Shown one piece after another: positions 8,623 through 17,526 of a stretch of DNA of 64,000 nucleotides. Source of the DNA: Arthrobacter antibioticus. Lineage in GTDB: Bacteria > Actinomycetota > Actinomycetes > Actinomycetales > Micrococcaceae. Within the stretch, counting starts at the first letter, position 1, and every line of letters starts with the position of its first letter. Made by a program: the position numbers and the translations under genes. The stretch lies in contig NZ_JASISQ010000009.1 in NCBI RefSeq assembly GCF_030063205.1, positions 1 through 64,000 of the forward strand, read 5' to 3'. The notes beneath the pieces were generated by a model. That model had not been told where the DNA came from. It saw only the letters and a program-made list of their open reading frames with translations, and searched no databases.

Positions 8623-8955
8623 ATGGAACTAGAGCCCGGCCTGCCCGAGGCGGCACAGCTATTCAAGGTCCTTGGCAGCGAGTCGAGACTGAGGCTGCTG
8701 CGATCAATTGAGAAGGATCCTCGAACGGTTGGGGCCTTAGCGAGAGCAGCAGGTCTGTCGCAGCCGTTGGTGTCGCAGCATCTGCGGACATTAAGGCAAG
8801 CCGGTCTGGTGGTCACGGACCGGCAAGGCAAGGAAGTGACGTACCTGGTAGCTGACCGGCATGTAACGCATATGATCTCCGATGCTCTCACCCATGTCTT
8901 AGAGCCTGCCCGTGCAAGTGCGGAAGAATCACCATTATGGAAGGAAGCATTATGA
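8623..8955 (+). CDS. ArsR/SmtB-family zinc-type metalloregulator
   Basis: The 110-residue winged-helix repressor has the DNA-recognition segment LSQPLVSQHLRTLRQAGLV (45-63). Its last helix carries D78-x-H80-x10-H91-x2-E94, matching the spacing of the alpha-5 zinc site of SmtB (Asp104, His106, His117, Glu120). No alpha-3 Cys motif (CxCxxC) is present, so zinc or a similar metal rather than arsenite or cadmium is expected. It overlaps the His-rich gene by ATGA (8952-8955), so the two form an operon. I infer zinc-dependent derepression of both. Confidence 0.85.
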   Translation: MELEPGLPEAAQLFKVLGSESRLRLLRSIEKDPRTVGALARAAGLSQPLVSQHLRTLRQAGLVVTDRQGKEVTYLVADRHVTHMISDALTHVLEPARASAEESPLWKEAL

Positions 8956-9248
8956 CCACCACCGACGTCCACGCAGAGCACACTACGAGCGAACATGAGC
9001 ATGGCGCCTCCTGCGGTCACGAGGCTGTCAAGCATGGCGACCATGTCGACTATGTCCACGGCACGCACCACCATGCCCTGCATGGAGATCACTATGACGA
9101 ACACGAGTCCGTCGCTGAGCACACCTTGTCCGATCACGAACATGGCGCGGACTGCGGTCACGCGGCGATCCAGCATGAGGACCACGTTGACTACGTGCAT
9201 GACGGACACAAGCATGCTGTCCATGAGGGACACTACGACGAGCACTGA
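8952..9248 (+). CDS. Histidine-rich duplicated metal-binding protein
   Basis: The 98-residue protein contains 26 His and consists of two tandem units of 37 residues (15-51 and 62-98), each HEHGA-x-CGH...HxDHVDYVH...HYDEH with one Cys per unit. The ATG at 8952 overlaps the regulator stop; AAGGAAG lies at 8941-8947. There is no signal peptide or membrane segment, so a cytoplasmic metal buffer or chaperone is likely, probably for zinc given the SmtB-like partner. Similar His-rich proteins next to ArsR genes occur in actinobacteria (family knowledge). The internal duplication is plain in the sequence. Confidence 0.8.
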   Translation: MTTTDVHAEHTTSEHEHGASCGHEAVKHGDHVDYVHGTHHHALHGDHYDEHESVAEHTLSDHEHGADCGHAAIQHEDHVDYVHDGHKHAVHEGHYDEH

Positions 9249-9698
9249 GACTGCACCGGCTTTATGTCGTTGGGATGCGTGAGAACTCACAGCCATCCCA
9301 ATGGCACCGCCTGCCACTAGGACGATTTTCTGGTCCCCATGACGTACGTGTCATGCAGCTTGTCTTCAGGGGGCGGTAGTGACCCCGCGCTGGGAAGTCC
9401 GCGGACCCGATGAGGCAGGTCTCCGGCGGAACGCCACGGTATTGACCGTTTCAGGGGAGATAGGGGTCGGCGAAGAGCGTTGTGGTGTCGTTGCCATCGC
9501 AAACGGGCGCCTGCCGCACTGGACGCAGCGGCGAGAGCGGCTGATCTAACCGTCGCATATTCGACCGGCGAACACCCGAGATCATGAAAAAGTAGCGCCC
9601 CCAGCCCCCGCTCGCATCGAGATCTCGAAAAGTTCGAAACGATGGGCAATGTTGTGCAAAAAAATGGATTCAATCAATAACGAACCGATGTCGCTCTT
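9249..9698. other. Intergenic stretch upstream of the metal-chelate importer
   Basis: A minus-strand open frame (9317-9673) is Arg/Ser/Pro-rich and looks like an antisense artefact. The last 100 bases become A/T-rich and serve as the promoter region of the importer operon. Confidence 0.4.
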
Positions 9699-9717
9699 AA
9701 TGATAATGATTATCATT
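9699..9717. promoter_or_regulatory. Perfect 9-1-9 Fur/Zur-type box
   Basis: AATGATAAT-G-ATTATCATT is a perfect 19-base palindrome ending 18 bases before the permease start. It matches the classical Fur box core (GATAATGATAATCATTATC) and the TGATAATGATTATCA-like Zur motifs of actinobacteria. It does not resemble the DtxR/IdeR box (TTAGGTTAGCCTAACCTAA) that normally controls iron uptake in this phylum. Control by a Fur-family repressor, perhaps Zur, is therefore inferred. A degenerate copy occurs at 20929-20947. Confidence 0.75.
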
Positions 9718-9735
9718 TAAGATACGATGTGAAGC

Positions 9736-10854
9736 ATGAACGCTTCCCCTCGCACTATCCCAACCCTGCCACGCCCTGTCGTGGCGCTTGCCCCGGCGCG
9801 AAGAGCCACTCTCTGGCGGAGGTGCGGCGCGACAGCATTATTGTCTGCTGGCATTGTGGTCGTCATTCTTCTTTCGGCAAGTACCGGGCCGTTGACTACG
9901 AGCCTTTCGGACGCCGCGAAAATCATTTCCGGGCACTTTCTCCCGGGAATGGTGTGGATGCAGGACGGCACCATTTCGGTCTCGCAGGATCAGGCCGTCT
10001 GGAACTTCCGTCTGCCGCGTACCCTGCTGGCCGGCATTGCCGGGGCGAGCCTTGCTTTGGCCGGTGCGTTGTTGCAGACCAATGTCCGAAATCCGCTAGC
10101 CGAGCCCTACATTCTTGGTGTCTCGGCCGGTGCCGGGGTCGGGGCGGTGCTGGCGATTGTGTCGGGATCCACCGCGGTGGCCGGGCTTGGCCTGAACGCC
10201 GCCGCCTTCGTCGGGGCCGCCGGGGCCACGGTCTTGGTATACCTGCTGGCCCGGCAGGGTGGGGTAATCGCACCTTCCCGGTTGATCCTGGCTGGCGTGG
10301 CCTTGGGCTCATTGTTAGCCGCCATCACCAACTTCCTGACCATCACCACTGAGGCGCAGAACGTTTACAGTGTGCTCTTCTTCCTGCTCGGTAGCGTCTC
10401 CGCGGCTAGTTACCCGCAGCTGATCCTACCCGGGATCGCCTTGGCGGGGGTAGGACTGTATGCCATGTTGCGCTCGAGGGCGCTGAACGCCATGCTCGCA
10501 GGGGATGAGACGGCCATCGCGCTGGGTGTGAATGTCACGTCCATGCGCCGGACGTTGCTGCTGGCCACAGCCTTACTGACCGCCACCACCGTTGCGGTGT
10601 GCGGCGGCATCGGCTTCGTCGGCCTAGTGGTGCCGCATGCGGTGCGCATGATTGTCGGCTCGGACCACCGGCGGATGCTGCCGCTGGTCATCTTGGGCGG
10701 TGCTCTGTTCCTGATGATCACCGACCTGTTGGCCCGCACCGTGGCCCAGCCCGCGGAGATCCCTCTGGGCATCCTCACCGCAGCTGTCGGTGCCCCCTTC
10801 TTTCTCTGGCTCATGCGCTCTTCCGGCGCCCGTGCGGCGGGGGTTGATCGATGA
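9736..10854 (+). CDS. FecCD-type ABC permease for a metal chelate
   Basis: The 372-residue polytopic protein has the BtuC/FecCD signatures: RLPRTLLAGIAGASLALAGA followed by LLQTNVRNPLAEPYILGVSAGAG, a GLVVPHAVRMIVG coupling-helix region and EIPLGILTAAVGAPFF near the C-terminus. A single gene means the permease is a homodimer. These permeases import siderophore-, haem- or cobalamin-type ligands with a type III binding protein. It begins the operon directly behind the Fur/Zur-like palindrome and overlaps the ATPase gene by ATGA. Confidence 0.93.
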   Translation: MNASPRTIPTLPRPVVALAPARRATLWRRCGATALLSAGIVVVILLSASTGPLTTSLSDAAKIISGHFLPGMVWMQDGTISVSQDQAVWNFRLPRTLLAGIAGASLALAGALLQTNVRNPLAEPYILGVSAGAGVGAVLAIVSGSTAVAGLGLNAAAFVGAAGATVLVYLLARQGGVIAPSRLILAGVALGSLLAAITNFLTITTEAQNVYSVLFFLLGSVSAASYPQLILPGIALAGVGLYAMLRSRALNAMLAGDETAIALGVNVTSMRRTLLLATALLTATTVAVCGGIGFVGLVVPHAVRMIVGSDHRRMLPLVILGGALFLMITDLLARTVAQPAEIPLGILTAAVGAPFFLWLMRSSGARAAGVDR

Positions 10855-11687
10855 ACGTCTCCTTTGACAACGTATCGGTCACCCTCGGGGGCCAGCGGAT
10901 CGTGAACCACGTTTCCCTGACGGTGCCCTCTGGCACCGTGCTGGGTCTGCTGGGTCCCAACGGCTGCGGTAAGTCCACTCTGCTGCGCACCCTGTACCGC
11001 GCCCAGAAGCCATCTTCCGGGGTGGTGCGTGTGGACGGGGACGATGTCAGGTCCCTGGGCGGGCGTGAAGTGGCTCGACGGATCGCCGTCATGGCCCAGG
11101 AATCCACCCAAGAATTTCCCATCACCGTGCGCGAAATGGCGATGCTGGGCAGGGTGCCGCACCAGCGCGGATTCGGAGCCGACTCCACCGCTGACCACGA
11201 ACTCATCGACACTGCACTTCGCGAGGTTGGGGCCGTACACCTGGCCGAACGCTACTTCGCCGGACTCTCCGGCGGCGAAAAGCAGCGCGTGCTGCTGGCC
11301 AGGACCCTGGTGCAGCAGACGCCGGTGCTGGTGTTGGATGAACCCACCAACCATCTGGACATCGCCTTCCAACTTGAACTCATGTCACTGGCCACTAGCC
11401 GCGGGCTCACCGTGCTGACCGCCCTGCACGACATGAATTTAGCGGGTGAATACTGCCAGAACGTGGCCCTGCTGAAGGCGGGGGAACTTCAGGGATTCGG
11501 CCGCCCGCACGAGGTGTTGGAGGAGAACGTCATCCGAGCCGGATTTGGTGTGGATTCACGCCGGCTCGAGCATCCACTCACCGGCCGGCCGCTGATTGCC
11601 GTCGCCCGACTTGACCCGCAGCCCGCGTCTGCAGCGCAACAACAACATATTAACCATGAAACCGACACAGTCAAGGAACACGCATGA
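10851..11687 (+). CDS. FepC/BtuD-type ABC importer ATPase
   Basis: The 278-residue ATPase has Walker A GPNGCGKST (35-43), a Q-loop around MAQES (81-85), signature LSGGEKQRV (139-147), Walker B VLVLDE (159-164), the D-loop TNHLD and a switch His in LTALHDMN. It belongs with the overlapping permease (ATGA at 10851-10854) and binding protein. The C-terminal 50 residues extend past the ATPase core, as in FepC relatives. Its partner context indicates uptake of a metal complex. Confidence 0.93.
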   Translation: MNVSFDNVSVTLGGQRIVNHVSLTVPSGTVLGLLGPNGCGKSTLLRTLYRAQKPSSGVVRVDGDDVRSLGGREVARRIAVMAQESTQEFPITVREMAMLGRVPHQRGFGADSTADHELIDTALREVGAVHLAERYFAGLSGGEKQRVLLARTLVQQTPVLVLDEPTNHLDIAFQLELMSLATSRGLTVLTALHDMNLAGEYCQNVALLKAGELQGFGRPHEVLEENVIRAGFGVDSRRLEHPLTGRPLIAVARLDPQPASAAQQQHINHETDTVKEHA

Positions 11688-12679
11688 ATATCAAACCCCT
11701 CTACCTCATCTCCGGCCTGCTGCTGGGCGGAACCCTGCTAACAGGCTGCGGCCAGGCAGTCTCGGCCACTGGGTCCAAGGAATCCGCCGGCGCCGCGGCA
11801 ACCATCGAGAACTGCGGCCGCACACTGTCCTTCCCCGCTACCCCACAGCGCGCCGTGGCGATGACGCCGGGCCAGTCCGAGATGCTGGTGCGCTTGGGGC
11901 AAGCGGGCAAGGTCGTAGCGGAGGCCCAAAGTAAGGGACGGGAGCTCCTGCCAGAACTTGCGGATCTGGGCACAGCCAAGCAGTTGAGCGAACAGGGCCC
12001 ACCCTCGCGCGAGGTATTGCTGGGTGTTGCCCCGGATCTGGTCTACTCGCCCACCAGCTACGAGTTCACCTCTGAGCAAGGTTTCGCCAGCATTGACCAA
12101 CTCAAGGCCGCCGGCGCCGAGGCCTATGTCGCCACCGCTGGCTGCCCGGAGCGGCGCAGCAGCGCCGAGGTAACGGACTTACTTACCGACCTCAAGAACA
12201 TGGGAACAGTTTTCGGCGCTGCCGAGCAGGCCGCTACGCTGACCGGCGAGGCGCAGGGCACGCTAGATGATGTGAAACGGCGGGTCTCCGGACTCACGAA
12301 ACCATCCGTGGCCGAGCTTTTCGTGGAGGGCAACACCATTGCCGCGATCGGCGCGGGCATCGAATACAACATGATCGAACTCGCCGGGGGCGACAACGTT
12401 TTCAGCCCCGATGACAAGGCCTTCGCCCAGTTCTTCTCCTCGGTCATCTCCCCGGAAACCTTGGTCGCCAAGAACCCGCAGGTCATCATCTTCACCACGA
12501 TCGACAAGGCCCACGAGCAGGCCACCCTCGATTACCTACGCACGAAGTTCGCGCAGCTGGACGCGGTGAAAAACAACCGCCTGGTAGCCATCGACTCCGA
12601 CGACGTCATGCCGGGCACCTGGGGCAACATCCGGGCTGTGGAGCAAATCGCCAAGGGGCTTCACCCCAACGCGTTCTAG
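11684..12679 (+). CDS. Metal-chelate-binding lipoprotein of the importer
   Basis: The 331-residue protein has a lipobox LLTGC with Cys22 and a class III (FepB/BtuF-like) solute-binding fold: RAVAMTPGQSEMLVRLGQ, APDLVYSPTSYEF, a long linking helix, NMIELAGGDNVF and VAKNPQVIIFTTID. It captures a chelate outside the membrane for the permease. It overlaps the ATPase gene by ATGA, giving a three-gene operon that ends at the terminator near 12706. The ligand is unknown; the neighbouring RiPP cluster suggests a peptide metallophore. Confidence 0.92.
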   Translation: MNIKPLYLISGLLLGGTLLTGCGQAVSATGSKESAGAAATIENCGRTLSFPATPQRAVAMTPGQSEMLVRLGQAGKVVAEAQSKGRELLPELADLGTAKQLSEQGPPSREVLLGVAPDLVYSPTSYEFTSEQGFASIDQLKAAGAEAYVATAGCPERRSSAEVTDLLTDLKNMGTVFGAAEQAATLTGEAQGTLDDVKRRVSGLTKPSVAELFVEGNTIAAIGAGIEYNMIELAGGDNVFSPDDKAFAQFFSSVISPETLVAKNPQVIIFTTIDKAHEQATLDYLRTKFAQLDAVKNNRLVAIDSDDVMPGTWGNIRAVEQIAKGLHPNAF

Positions 12680-12705
12680 GGCCGTCGCGTACACATTTGC
12701 CATGA

Positions 12706-12743
12706 CTTCGAGGTCCGCCGTGTGGCGGACCTCGAAGCATTTT
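12706..12743. terminator. Terminator between convergent importer and RiPP operons
   Basis: CTTCGAGGTCCGCC (12706-12719) and its exact complement (12724-12737) form a 14-bp stem with a GTGT loop, followed by CATTTTCC. It lies 27 bases after the binding-protein stop. The minus-strand operon ends at 12857, so the stem may terminate both. Confidence 0.7.
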
Positions 12744-12856
12744 CCGACCGAAACGTATCCGGGACTGCGTACTGCAAGTACCAGAACGCAAAGATGTAGG
12801 CGCAGCCTGCCCGCGATTGCGGTCTGGCTGCGGCCTATTCCCGTGTTCTCCCGCCG

Positions 12857-14563
12857 CTATGCTGGCAGGGATAGGGGCTGGGCGTGCAGGTTGTCCAGCT
12901 CGATGCGGCGGTCGCAGCGTGCCAGTGTGGATTCCCGGTGCGAAATCGTGATCACCGTAGTGTCCCCGGCCAGCGCCGCCACGGCGTCCAGCAGGATCGC
13001 TTCGGTGGCTGCATCGAGCGACGCGGTGGTCTCATCTAGCACCAGCACGCGCGGCTGCACTAACAGTGCACGGGCTAGGGCGATGCGGGCGCGTTCTCCT
13101 CCGGAGACGCTGGTGCCGGCCTCCCCGATCATGGTGTGAACTCCATCAGGCCAGCGCCCGGCGTCCAGCACAAGCCCCGAACGGCCCAGTGCGTCCAGAG
13201 CCTGTCCCTCGGTGGCCCCGGGGACCGCCAGGCGCATGTTTTCCAGCACTGACCCATGGAAGATTATGGCGTCCTGCTCCACAAGGGTGACCAGCGAGCG
13301 GAAAACCCGCAGGTCCACGGAAGCGGCGTCCACGGACCGGCCGGTGCGTGAGATCAGCTCGATGGAACCGGCATCCGGAGCCCAGAGCCGGGCCAAGAGA
13401 CGGGCCAGGGTAGTCTTTCCTGCCCCTGAGCGACCTGAAATGCCCACATGCTCACCCGGTGCCACGGACAGCCAGCAGGGCTCCAAAGCTGGGGCACCAT
13501 CGGCATAGGAGAAACACGCCCCACGGACGTTGATCCCCAGGGGCCCCGTCGTGGCAAAGGGAAGCACTGGTGCCGCGGATAGATCCTCCGCGGCCATGGA
13601 GATTCCCTCCAGCACCCGGGCCGCACTGGCACGGTGGGGCTGCAATTGCGTCAATACCGCGACGGCATCCATCAGGGGGGAGAGCAGCGTGAGGGTTCCG
13701 GCCACCACAGCCGGAACCCACAGCGGATCCAGGTCTGGCTGGTTCCACGCCGCAAGGAAGACAACGAGCAGGATGGCCAGGGAACACAGCTCACGCACAC
13801 TGGCGGCGGCAGCCTCACGCACCTTTAAGTGCCGTTCGGCCCGGGCCACGACTTCGGTGGCCTCGGCCAGCTGACGCTGCACCTGCTCCTGCAGCCCGAA
13901 GCCCAGGATTTCACGGGACCCGGAGAGCAGGTCAACGGCGAGGGCCGATTGGTTGGATTTGGCACGTTGCACAGTCTCTCCCAGGCGGACGTTGGTGCGC
14001 AACCACGGCAGGGTCAGCAGCACCAAGGTGGCCAAGCCAATCACGAACCCGGCGGCAAGCGACCAACCGATCTGATATAGCGCCGTGGTGCCGCCGAGTA
14101 GTAGCACCACGGCTGCTGCCAGCTGGGTCAGTGTGTGGGCATAGAAAAACTCGAGCTTCTCTGTGTCCCCCATGGCGGTGGCCGCCAGCCGGCCTGTGTG
14201 CTGCCCGGGCGATCGGGACGGCACCCCGCGGGAAAACCCGTCAAAGAGTCCCATGCGCAGGGCTGCGAGTACCCGGTAAGCAATGGAGTGCGACAAATCC
14301 ATCTCGTGCCAGGTCAGGATCACGCGCAACAGCACGGCCCCGCCCCCGGCAATCCACCACCCTGGGCTCGCCAGTTGCCCCTCGGCCAAGGCTAGGGTCA
14401 CCACATAAGACCCGGCCACGGCCAGGAAGACCAGGGCTAGGTTGTTGGCCAGGCCCACCAACCCGGTCCAGGCCAAGGATAGGCGATGTGCGGCTAGGTA
14501 CGGGATGAGCCCCCACAGAGGATCAGCCCGCAGGGTGGCGGTGTGCGTGTGTTGCGGGTTCAT
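12857..14563 (-). CDS. ABC transporter half (exporter fold), subunit 2, RiPP cluster
   Basis: The 568-residue protein has about six transmembrane helices (30-310) and a C-terminal ATPase with Walker A GRSGAGKTT (377-385), signature VSGGERARIALARALL and Walker B VLVLDETTASLD. It resembles the CydC/MsbA group and pairs with the half-transporter encoded just upstream (ATGA overlap at 14560-14563). Being last in the YcaO operon, the pair probably moves the mature peptide. CydDC-like assignment by automated tools is likely, but no cytochrome bd genes are near. Exporter-fold importers of metallophores (YbtPQ, IrtAB) are an alternative precedent. Confidence 0.85.
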   Translation of the reverse strand: MNPQHTHTATLRADPLWGLIPYLAAHRLSLAWTGLVGLANNLALVFLAVAGSYVVTLALAEGQLASPGWWIAGGGAVLLRVILTWHEMDLSHSIAYRVLAALRMGLFDGFSRGVPSRSPGQHTGRLAATAMGDTEKLEFFYAHTLTQLAAAVVLLLGGTTALYQIGWSLAAGFVIGLATLVLLTLPWLRTNVRLGETVQRAKSNQSALAVDLLSGSREILGFGLQEQVQRQLAEATEVVARAERHLKVREAAAASVRELCSLAILLVVFLAAWNQPDLDPLWVPAVVAGTLTLLSPLMDAVAVLTQLQPHRASAARVLEGISMAAEDLSAAPVLPFATTGPLGINVRGACFSYADGAPALEPCWLSVAPGEHVGISGRSGAGKTTLARLLARLWAPDAGSIELISRTGRSVDAASVDLRVFRSLVTLVEQDAIIFHGSVLENMRLAVPGATEGQALDALGRSGLVLDAGRWPDGVHTMIGEAGTSVSGGERARIALARALLVQPRVLVLDETTASLDAATEAILLDAVAALAGDTTVITISHRESTLARCDRRIELDNLHAQPLSLPA

Positions 14564-16269
14564 GATGCCTCCGGGCAGGTTGACAGGAAGGTTTCGTGCA
14601 GGGCGCCCTCGCGCAGGTGAAGCACCCTGTCGGCGGCTTCCAGAGCATCTGTGCGGTGGGCGATCATCACCACGATGCGCTGTCGGGCCTCGGCACGCAG
14701 GGTATTCATGAGTTCGGCGGCCAACTCCGAGTTCAGCGCCGAGGTTGGTTCGTCCAAGAGCAGCACAGGGCGGTCGGCAAGGATGGCGCGGGCGACGGAC
14801 AGGCGTTGGAGCTGGCCGCCGGAGAGCGAGTGACCGGCCTCTGAGATGACGGTGTCCAACCCTCGGGGCCAGGCAGCGAGTTCGGCACCCAACCCTGCAC
14901 GGTCCAGCACGCTACGCATCCAACCATCATCTGCTCCGGGCTGCACTGCTTGAAGGTTCGCCCGGATGGTTCCGGGGAACAGGTAGCTGTGTTGGGATAC
15001 CACGCTGACGTCCCCAGCTTGCAGTGGCCGCCCGTCCAGTAGGCATTGGCCGGTGAAGGGCAGGAATCCGAGCAGGATATCGAAGAGCGTGCTTTTCCCG
15101 GCACCCGAGGGCCCGGCCAGTGCACTGATTCCACCGCTGCGGATACTGGCTGTGGTACCAAGCAACACCCACGGGGAGTCAGGTTCGTAGCGGAAGGAAA
15201 CGTTCTCCAGCTCCATGGTGTGGCCGTGCGGTTCTCGTTTGCCTGCGGCGTGGGCGGGGCGCACCTCTGGGCGGGCAGGGGGCCCGGAATGTTCTTTGCC
15301 ATCGCTACCGATGACTGCCTCTATGCTGCCTAGTGCGGAGATGCCTAGATAGCCGGCGTGCCATTGGCGTGCCAGGTCACGGATGGGCCGGAAGACCTCT
15401 GAGGCCAGGATGAGGGCGAAAAAAGTCAGGGCTGGTTCCCCGCCGAGTCCAGCGGGAAAAGCCCCCAGTACGTCCAGCGCGGTCAGTGCCGCGGCGGCCA
15501 GTAGCCCGGCCTGGATCCCGAGGTCCGCCAGTGCCGTATCGGCCAGGGAGACCCGCATGGTGGCCACGGTGGCCCGGTGCAGCGCTTCGGAGCGATCATT
15601 GAGCCGGGTACGGAAGCGCGGGACTGCGTCGAGGATCTTCAGCGTACGCATGCCCTGTAGTGCCTCGAGGAAGTCGGCGCTCAGGGCCTCGTAGGAGTCC
15701 CAATGCGTGGCGCTGCGCCGGGCCAGAAGCCTGCCCCAGAGCCGGGGAGCGCCCACGGCCACCACGACGGCGGCCAGCAACGCTGCCGCAAGCACAGGGT
15801 TTAGCACTGCCACCCCGGCCAGCAGGATCGGGCAGAGCAATTGCAGCTGCAGGGCATGGGGTATGTAGGCGGTGAGATAGGGTTCCACCCCGTCCACGCT
15901 CTCGCTCAGGGCCAGCCGACGCGCCCCGCTGCGTTCAGAACTATCGCGCAGCCGCTCCGGGAGTAGCAGCGCTTCGGCCAGGGTGGCACGCAATTCCAGG
16001 CGCACCGCAGTGCCCAGGGCGCTAGCCAGCCGGACCTGCACCTGCTGCAATACCGCGCGCACCAGACCGCAGCCCAGAACGGCCAACAGGCTTCCTACCA
16101 CCTGGGCTGCGGAGTGGTTCTGGCTCGGCAGTAGCCCTGCCAGAGCATTGGCCAGGAACCAGGCCTGCCCCCAGTAGCTGGCCGTGCCCAGGCACACAAT
16201 AAGTGTGAGTGCGTTTAGGGTCCGGCGGTATCCGTGAGTCAGTGACATCAGGCGTTTATCAACCAGCAT
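14560..16269 (-). CDS. ABC transporter half (exporter fold), subunit 1, RiPP cluster
   Basis: The ATG at 16269 (MLVDKRL) gives 569 residues and overlaps the end of the SagB-like gene; an upstream start at 16311 is possible. Six transmembrane helices are followed by an ATPase with Walker A GPSGAGKST, signature LSGGQLQRLSVARAIL and Walker B VLLLDEPTSAL. It belongs to the same CydD-like/MsbA-like group as its partner and should form a heterodimer. Its place inside the YcaO operon implies transport of the RiPP product. Confidence 0.85.
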   Translation of the reverse strand: MLVDKRLMSLTHGYRRTLNALTLIVCLGTASYWGQAWFLANALAGLLPSQNHSAAQVVGSLLAVLGCGLVRAVLQQVQVRLASALGTAVRLELRATLAEALLLPERLRDSSERSGARRLALSESVDGVEPYLTAYIPHALQLQLLCPILLAGVAVLNPVLAAALLAAVVVAVGAPRLWGRLLARRSATHWDSYEALSADFLEALQGMRTLKILDAVPRFRTRLNDRSEALHRATVATMRVSLADTALADLGIQAGLLAAAALTALDVLGAFPAGLGGEPALTFFALILASEVFRPIRDLARQWHAGYLGISALGSIEAVIGSDGKEHSGPPARPEVRPAHAAGKREPHGHTMELENVSFRYEPDSPWVLLGTTASIRSGGISALAGPSGAGKSTLFDILLGFLPFTGQCLLDGRPLQAGDVSVVSQHSYLFPGTIRANLQAVQPGADDGWMRSVLDRAGLGAELAAWPRGLDTVISEAGHSLSGGQLQRLSVARAILADRPVLLLDEPTSALNSELAAELMNTLRAEARQRIVVMIAHRTDALEAADRVLHLREGALHETFLSTCPEAS

Positions 16270-17521
16270 GGGTGTTTCCTTCTGATCTGGGCGCCCGAAA
16301 TCCGAGCGCATGCAGCGTGGTGAACCCGTTCAGGGTCCCGGTCCAACCGGATACCGGACGGAAGGTGAAGTCCAGCTCGGCGCTCAGGGAGGAATAGAGC
16401 ACATGGGCGGCGGCCCCGGCAGCCCACCACAGGGCCTGCGGGTTCGGTTCGGTATCGGTGCGAAAAAGCAATAGGCCATCTAGTGATTTGATCCAGTGTT
16501 GTCCCGCGCAATCCAGGTGCAACTTCTGTTCGCGGATACGGCCCCGGTCAAGGACCAAGACCCCACACCCGGCCGGAGCTGGCAGTGCGAAGCTCTCCAG
16601 CAGTCTTTGCCATGGAAGTGGCGTTGGTGCGGCCGGCATTTGTGTCGCCGTAGCGGCAAGCACCAGGCTTCGTCGGCGTAACACTTGCCGTGCCGTGACA
16701 CCGGTGCCCCGCCCCAGCTCTAGTGGCTCCTCCGGGTGGCGGAGCCCTGGCCCCGTCACCCAGCGCGCCACCGCAGCGAGTGTGTGTGGTTGTCGCTGCG
16801 GGCACGGTTGCGGAGGATCAACAGGCTCAGTGGAGCTGACCCAGGGGGCCAGCTCGGGCAATTTGTCTCCGGTACCCACGGCGAGGGCGGCCAGAGCCAG
16901 TTCCGGTCCGGTGTCCGGCCAGTGTTCTTGCCATCGCGCATAGTCCGGCAGTCTGGCCGCAGCGGCCAGGGAGGCTGGATCCGCGGTGAGCCACCGGCTC
17001 TTCAGCCCCCGGGAAGCCGCATGGTGGAGTACTCCCAAGAGCGCATAGGCGGTGTCGGCCAGCAGCAGCGGCAGGGCCCGGTGATGGTATTTCGCTAGGG
17101 TGCGTTGGGGCAGCACGGTGAAAACGACGATGGCACCGGCCATATCTGGCGAGGATCCGGCACGGCGGTGAGTGGTGGAATCCTGGGGATGATAGGCGTG
17201 GATACCTGGAGGTACGTCGCAGCCGGCACCGCAGAGTAGATGCACCTGCACCGGATAGCATGCACCCGCCGAAGGAATGGCACGTTGGGCGATGCTACCT
17301 GGTGCACCGGTGGCTGGATTTGCATGGAAGCCGCGGGGTTTCCAGAGCGTATCCAGAACTGCGGCGATCGGCACCAAGGCGCCAGAAGGTGCGTGGTCCG
17401 GGCTCGCGGACTGGCCCCACGTGTTGTGCCGGGGCCCGGGGTGCGTCATGGCCCCGGGGACGCGCTCGGACCAGGCGGCGGAGAAGCCCCCGCCTGGTCG
17501 TGGATAGTAAACAGGAGTCAT
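16259..17521 (-). CDS. SagB-type FMN-dependent azoline dehydrogenase
   Basis: The 420-residue protein has the SagB/ThcOx nitroreductase-like signature RAIPSAGACYPVQVHL (80-95) and a central ADTAYALLGVLHHAASRGL helix. The C-terminal half is poorly conserved and may be a second degenerate copy of the fold. SagB-type enzymes oxidise azolines, made by a YcaO cyclodehydratase, to azoles with FMN. The start lies 5 bases after the YcaO stop, so coupling is tight. Its presence indicates that at least one heterocycle in the product is aromatised. Confidence 0.8.
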   Translation of the reverse strand: MTPVYYPRPGGGFSAAWSERVPGAMTHPGPRHNTWGQSASPDHAPSGALVPIAAVLDTLWKPRGFHANPATGAPGSIAQRAIPSAGACYPVQVHLLCGAGCDVPPGIHAYHPQDSTTHRRAGSSPDMAGAIVVFTVLPQRTLAKYHHRALPLLLADTAYALLGVLHHAASRGLKSRWLTADPASLAAAARLPDYARWQEHWPDTGPELALAALAVGTGDKLPELAPWVSSTEPVDPPQPCPQRQPHTLAAVARWVTGPGLRHPEEPLELGRGTGVTARQVLRRRSLVLAATATQMPAAPTPLPWQRLLESFALPAPAGCGVLVLDRGRIREQKLHLDCAGQHWIKSLDGLLLFRTDTEPNPQALWWAAGAAAHVLYSSLSAELDFTFRPVSGWTGTLNGFTTLHALGFRAPRSEGNTHAG

Positions 17522-17526
17522 GGTTC

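Noticed and set aside
9317-9673. 118-codon minus-strand frame before the importer
   Set aside because: Arg/Ser/Pro-rich, no family resemblance and it occupies the promoter region of the importer operon.
9699-9717. DtxR/IdeR iron box
   Set aside because: The palindrome has Fur/Zur spacing and core, not the TTAGGTTAGCCTAACCTAA pattern.
12857-16269. CydDC cysteine/glutathione exporter for cytochrome bd assembly
   Set aside because: The sequences resemble that group, but no cydAB genes are near and both genes are embedded in the YcaO operon with overlapping starts.
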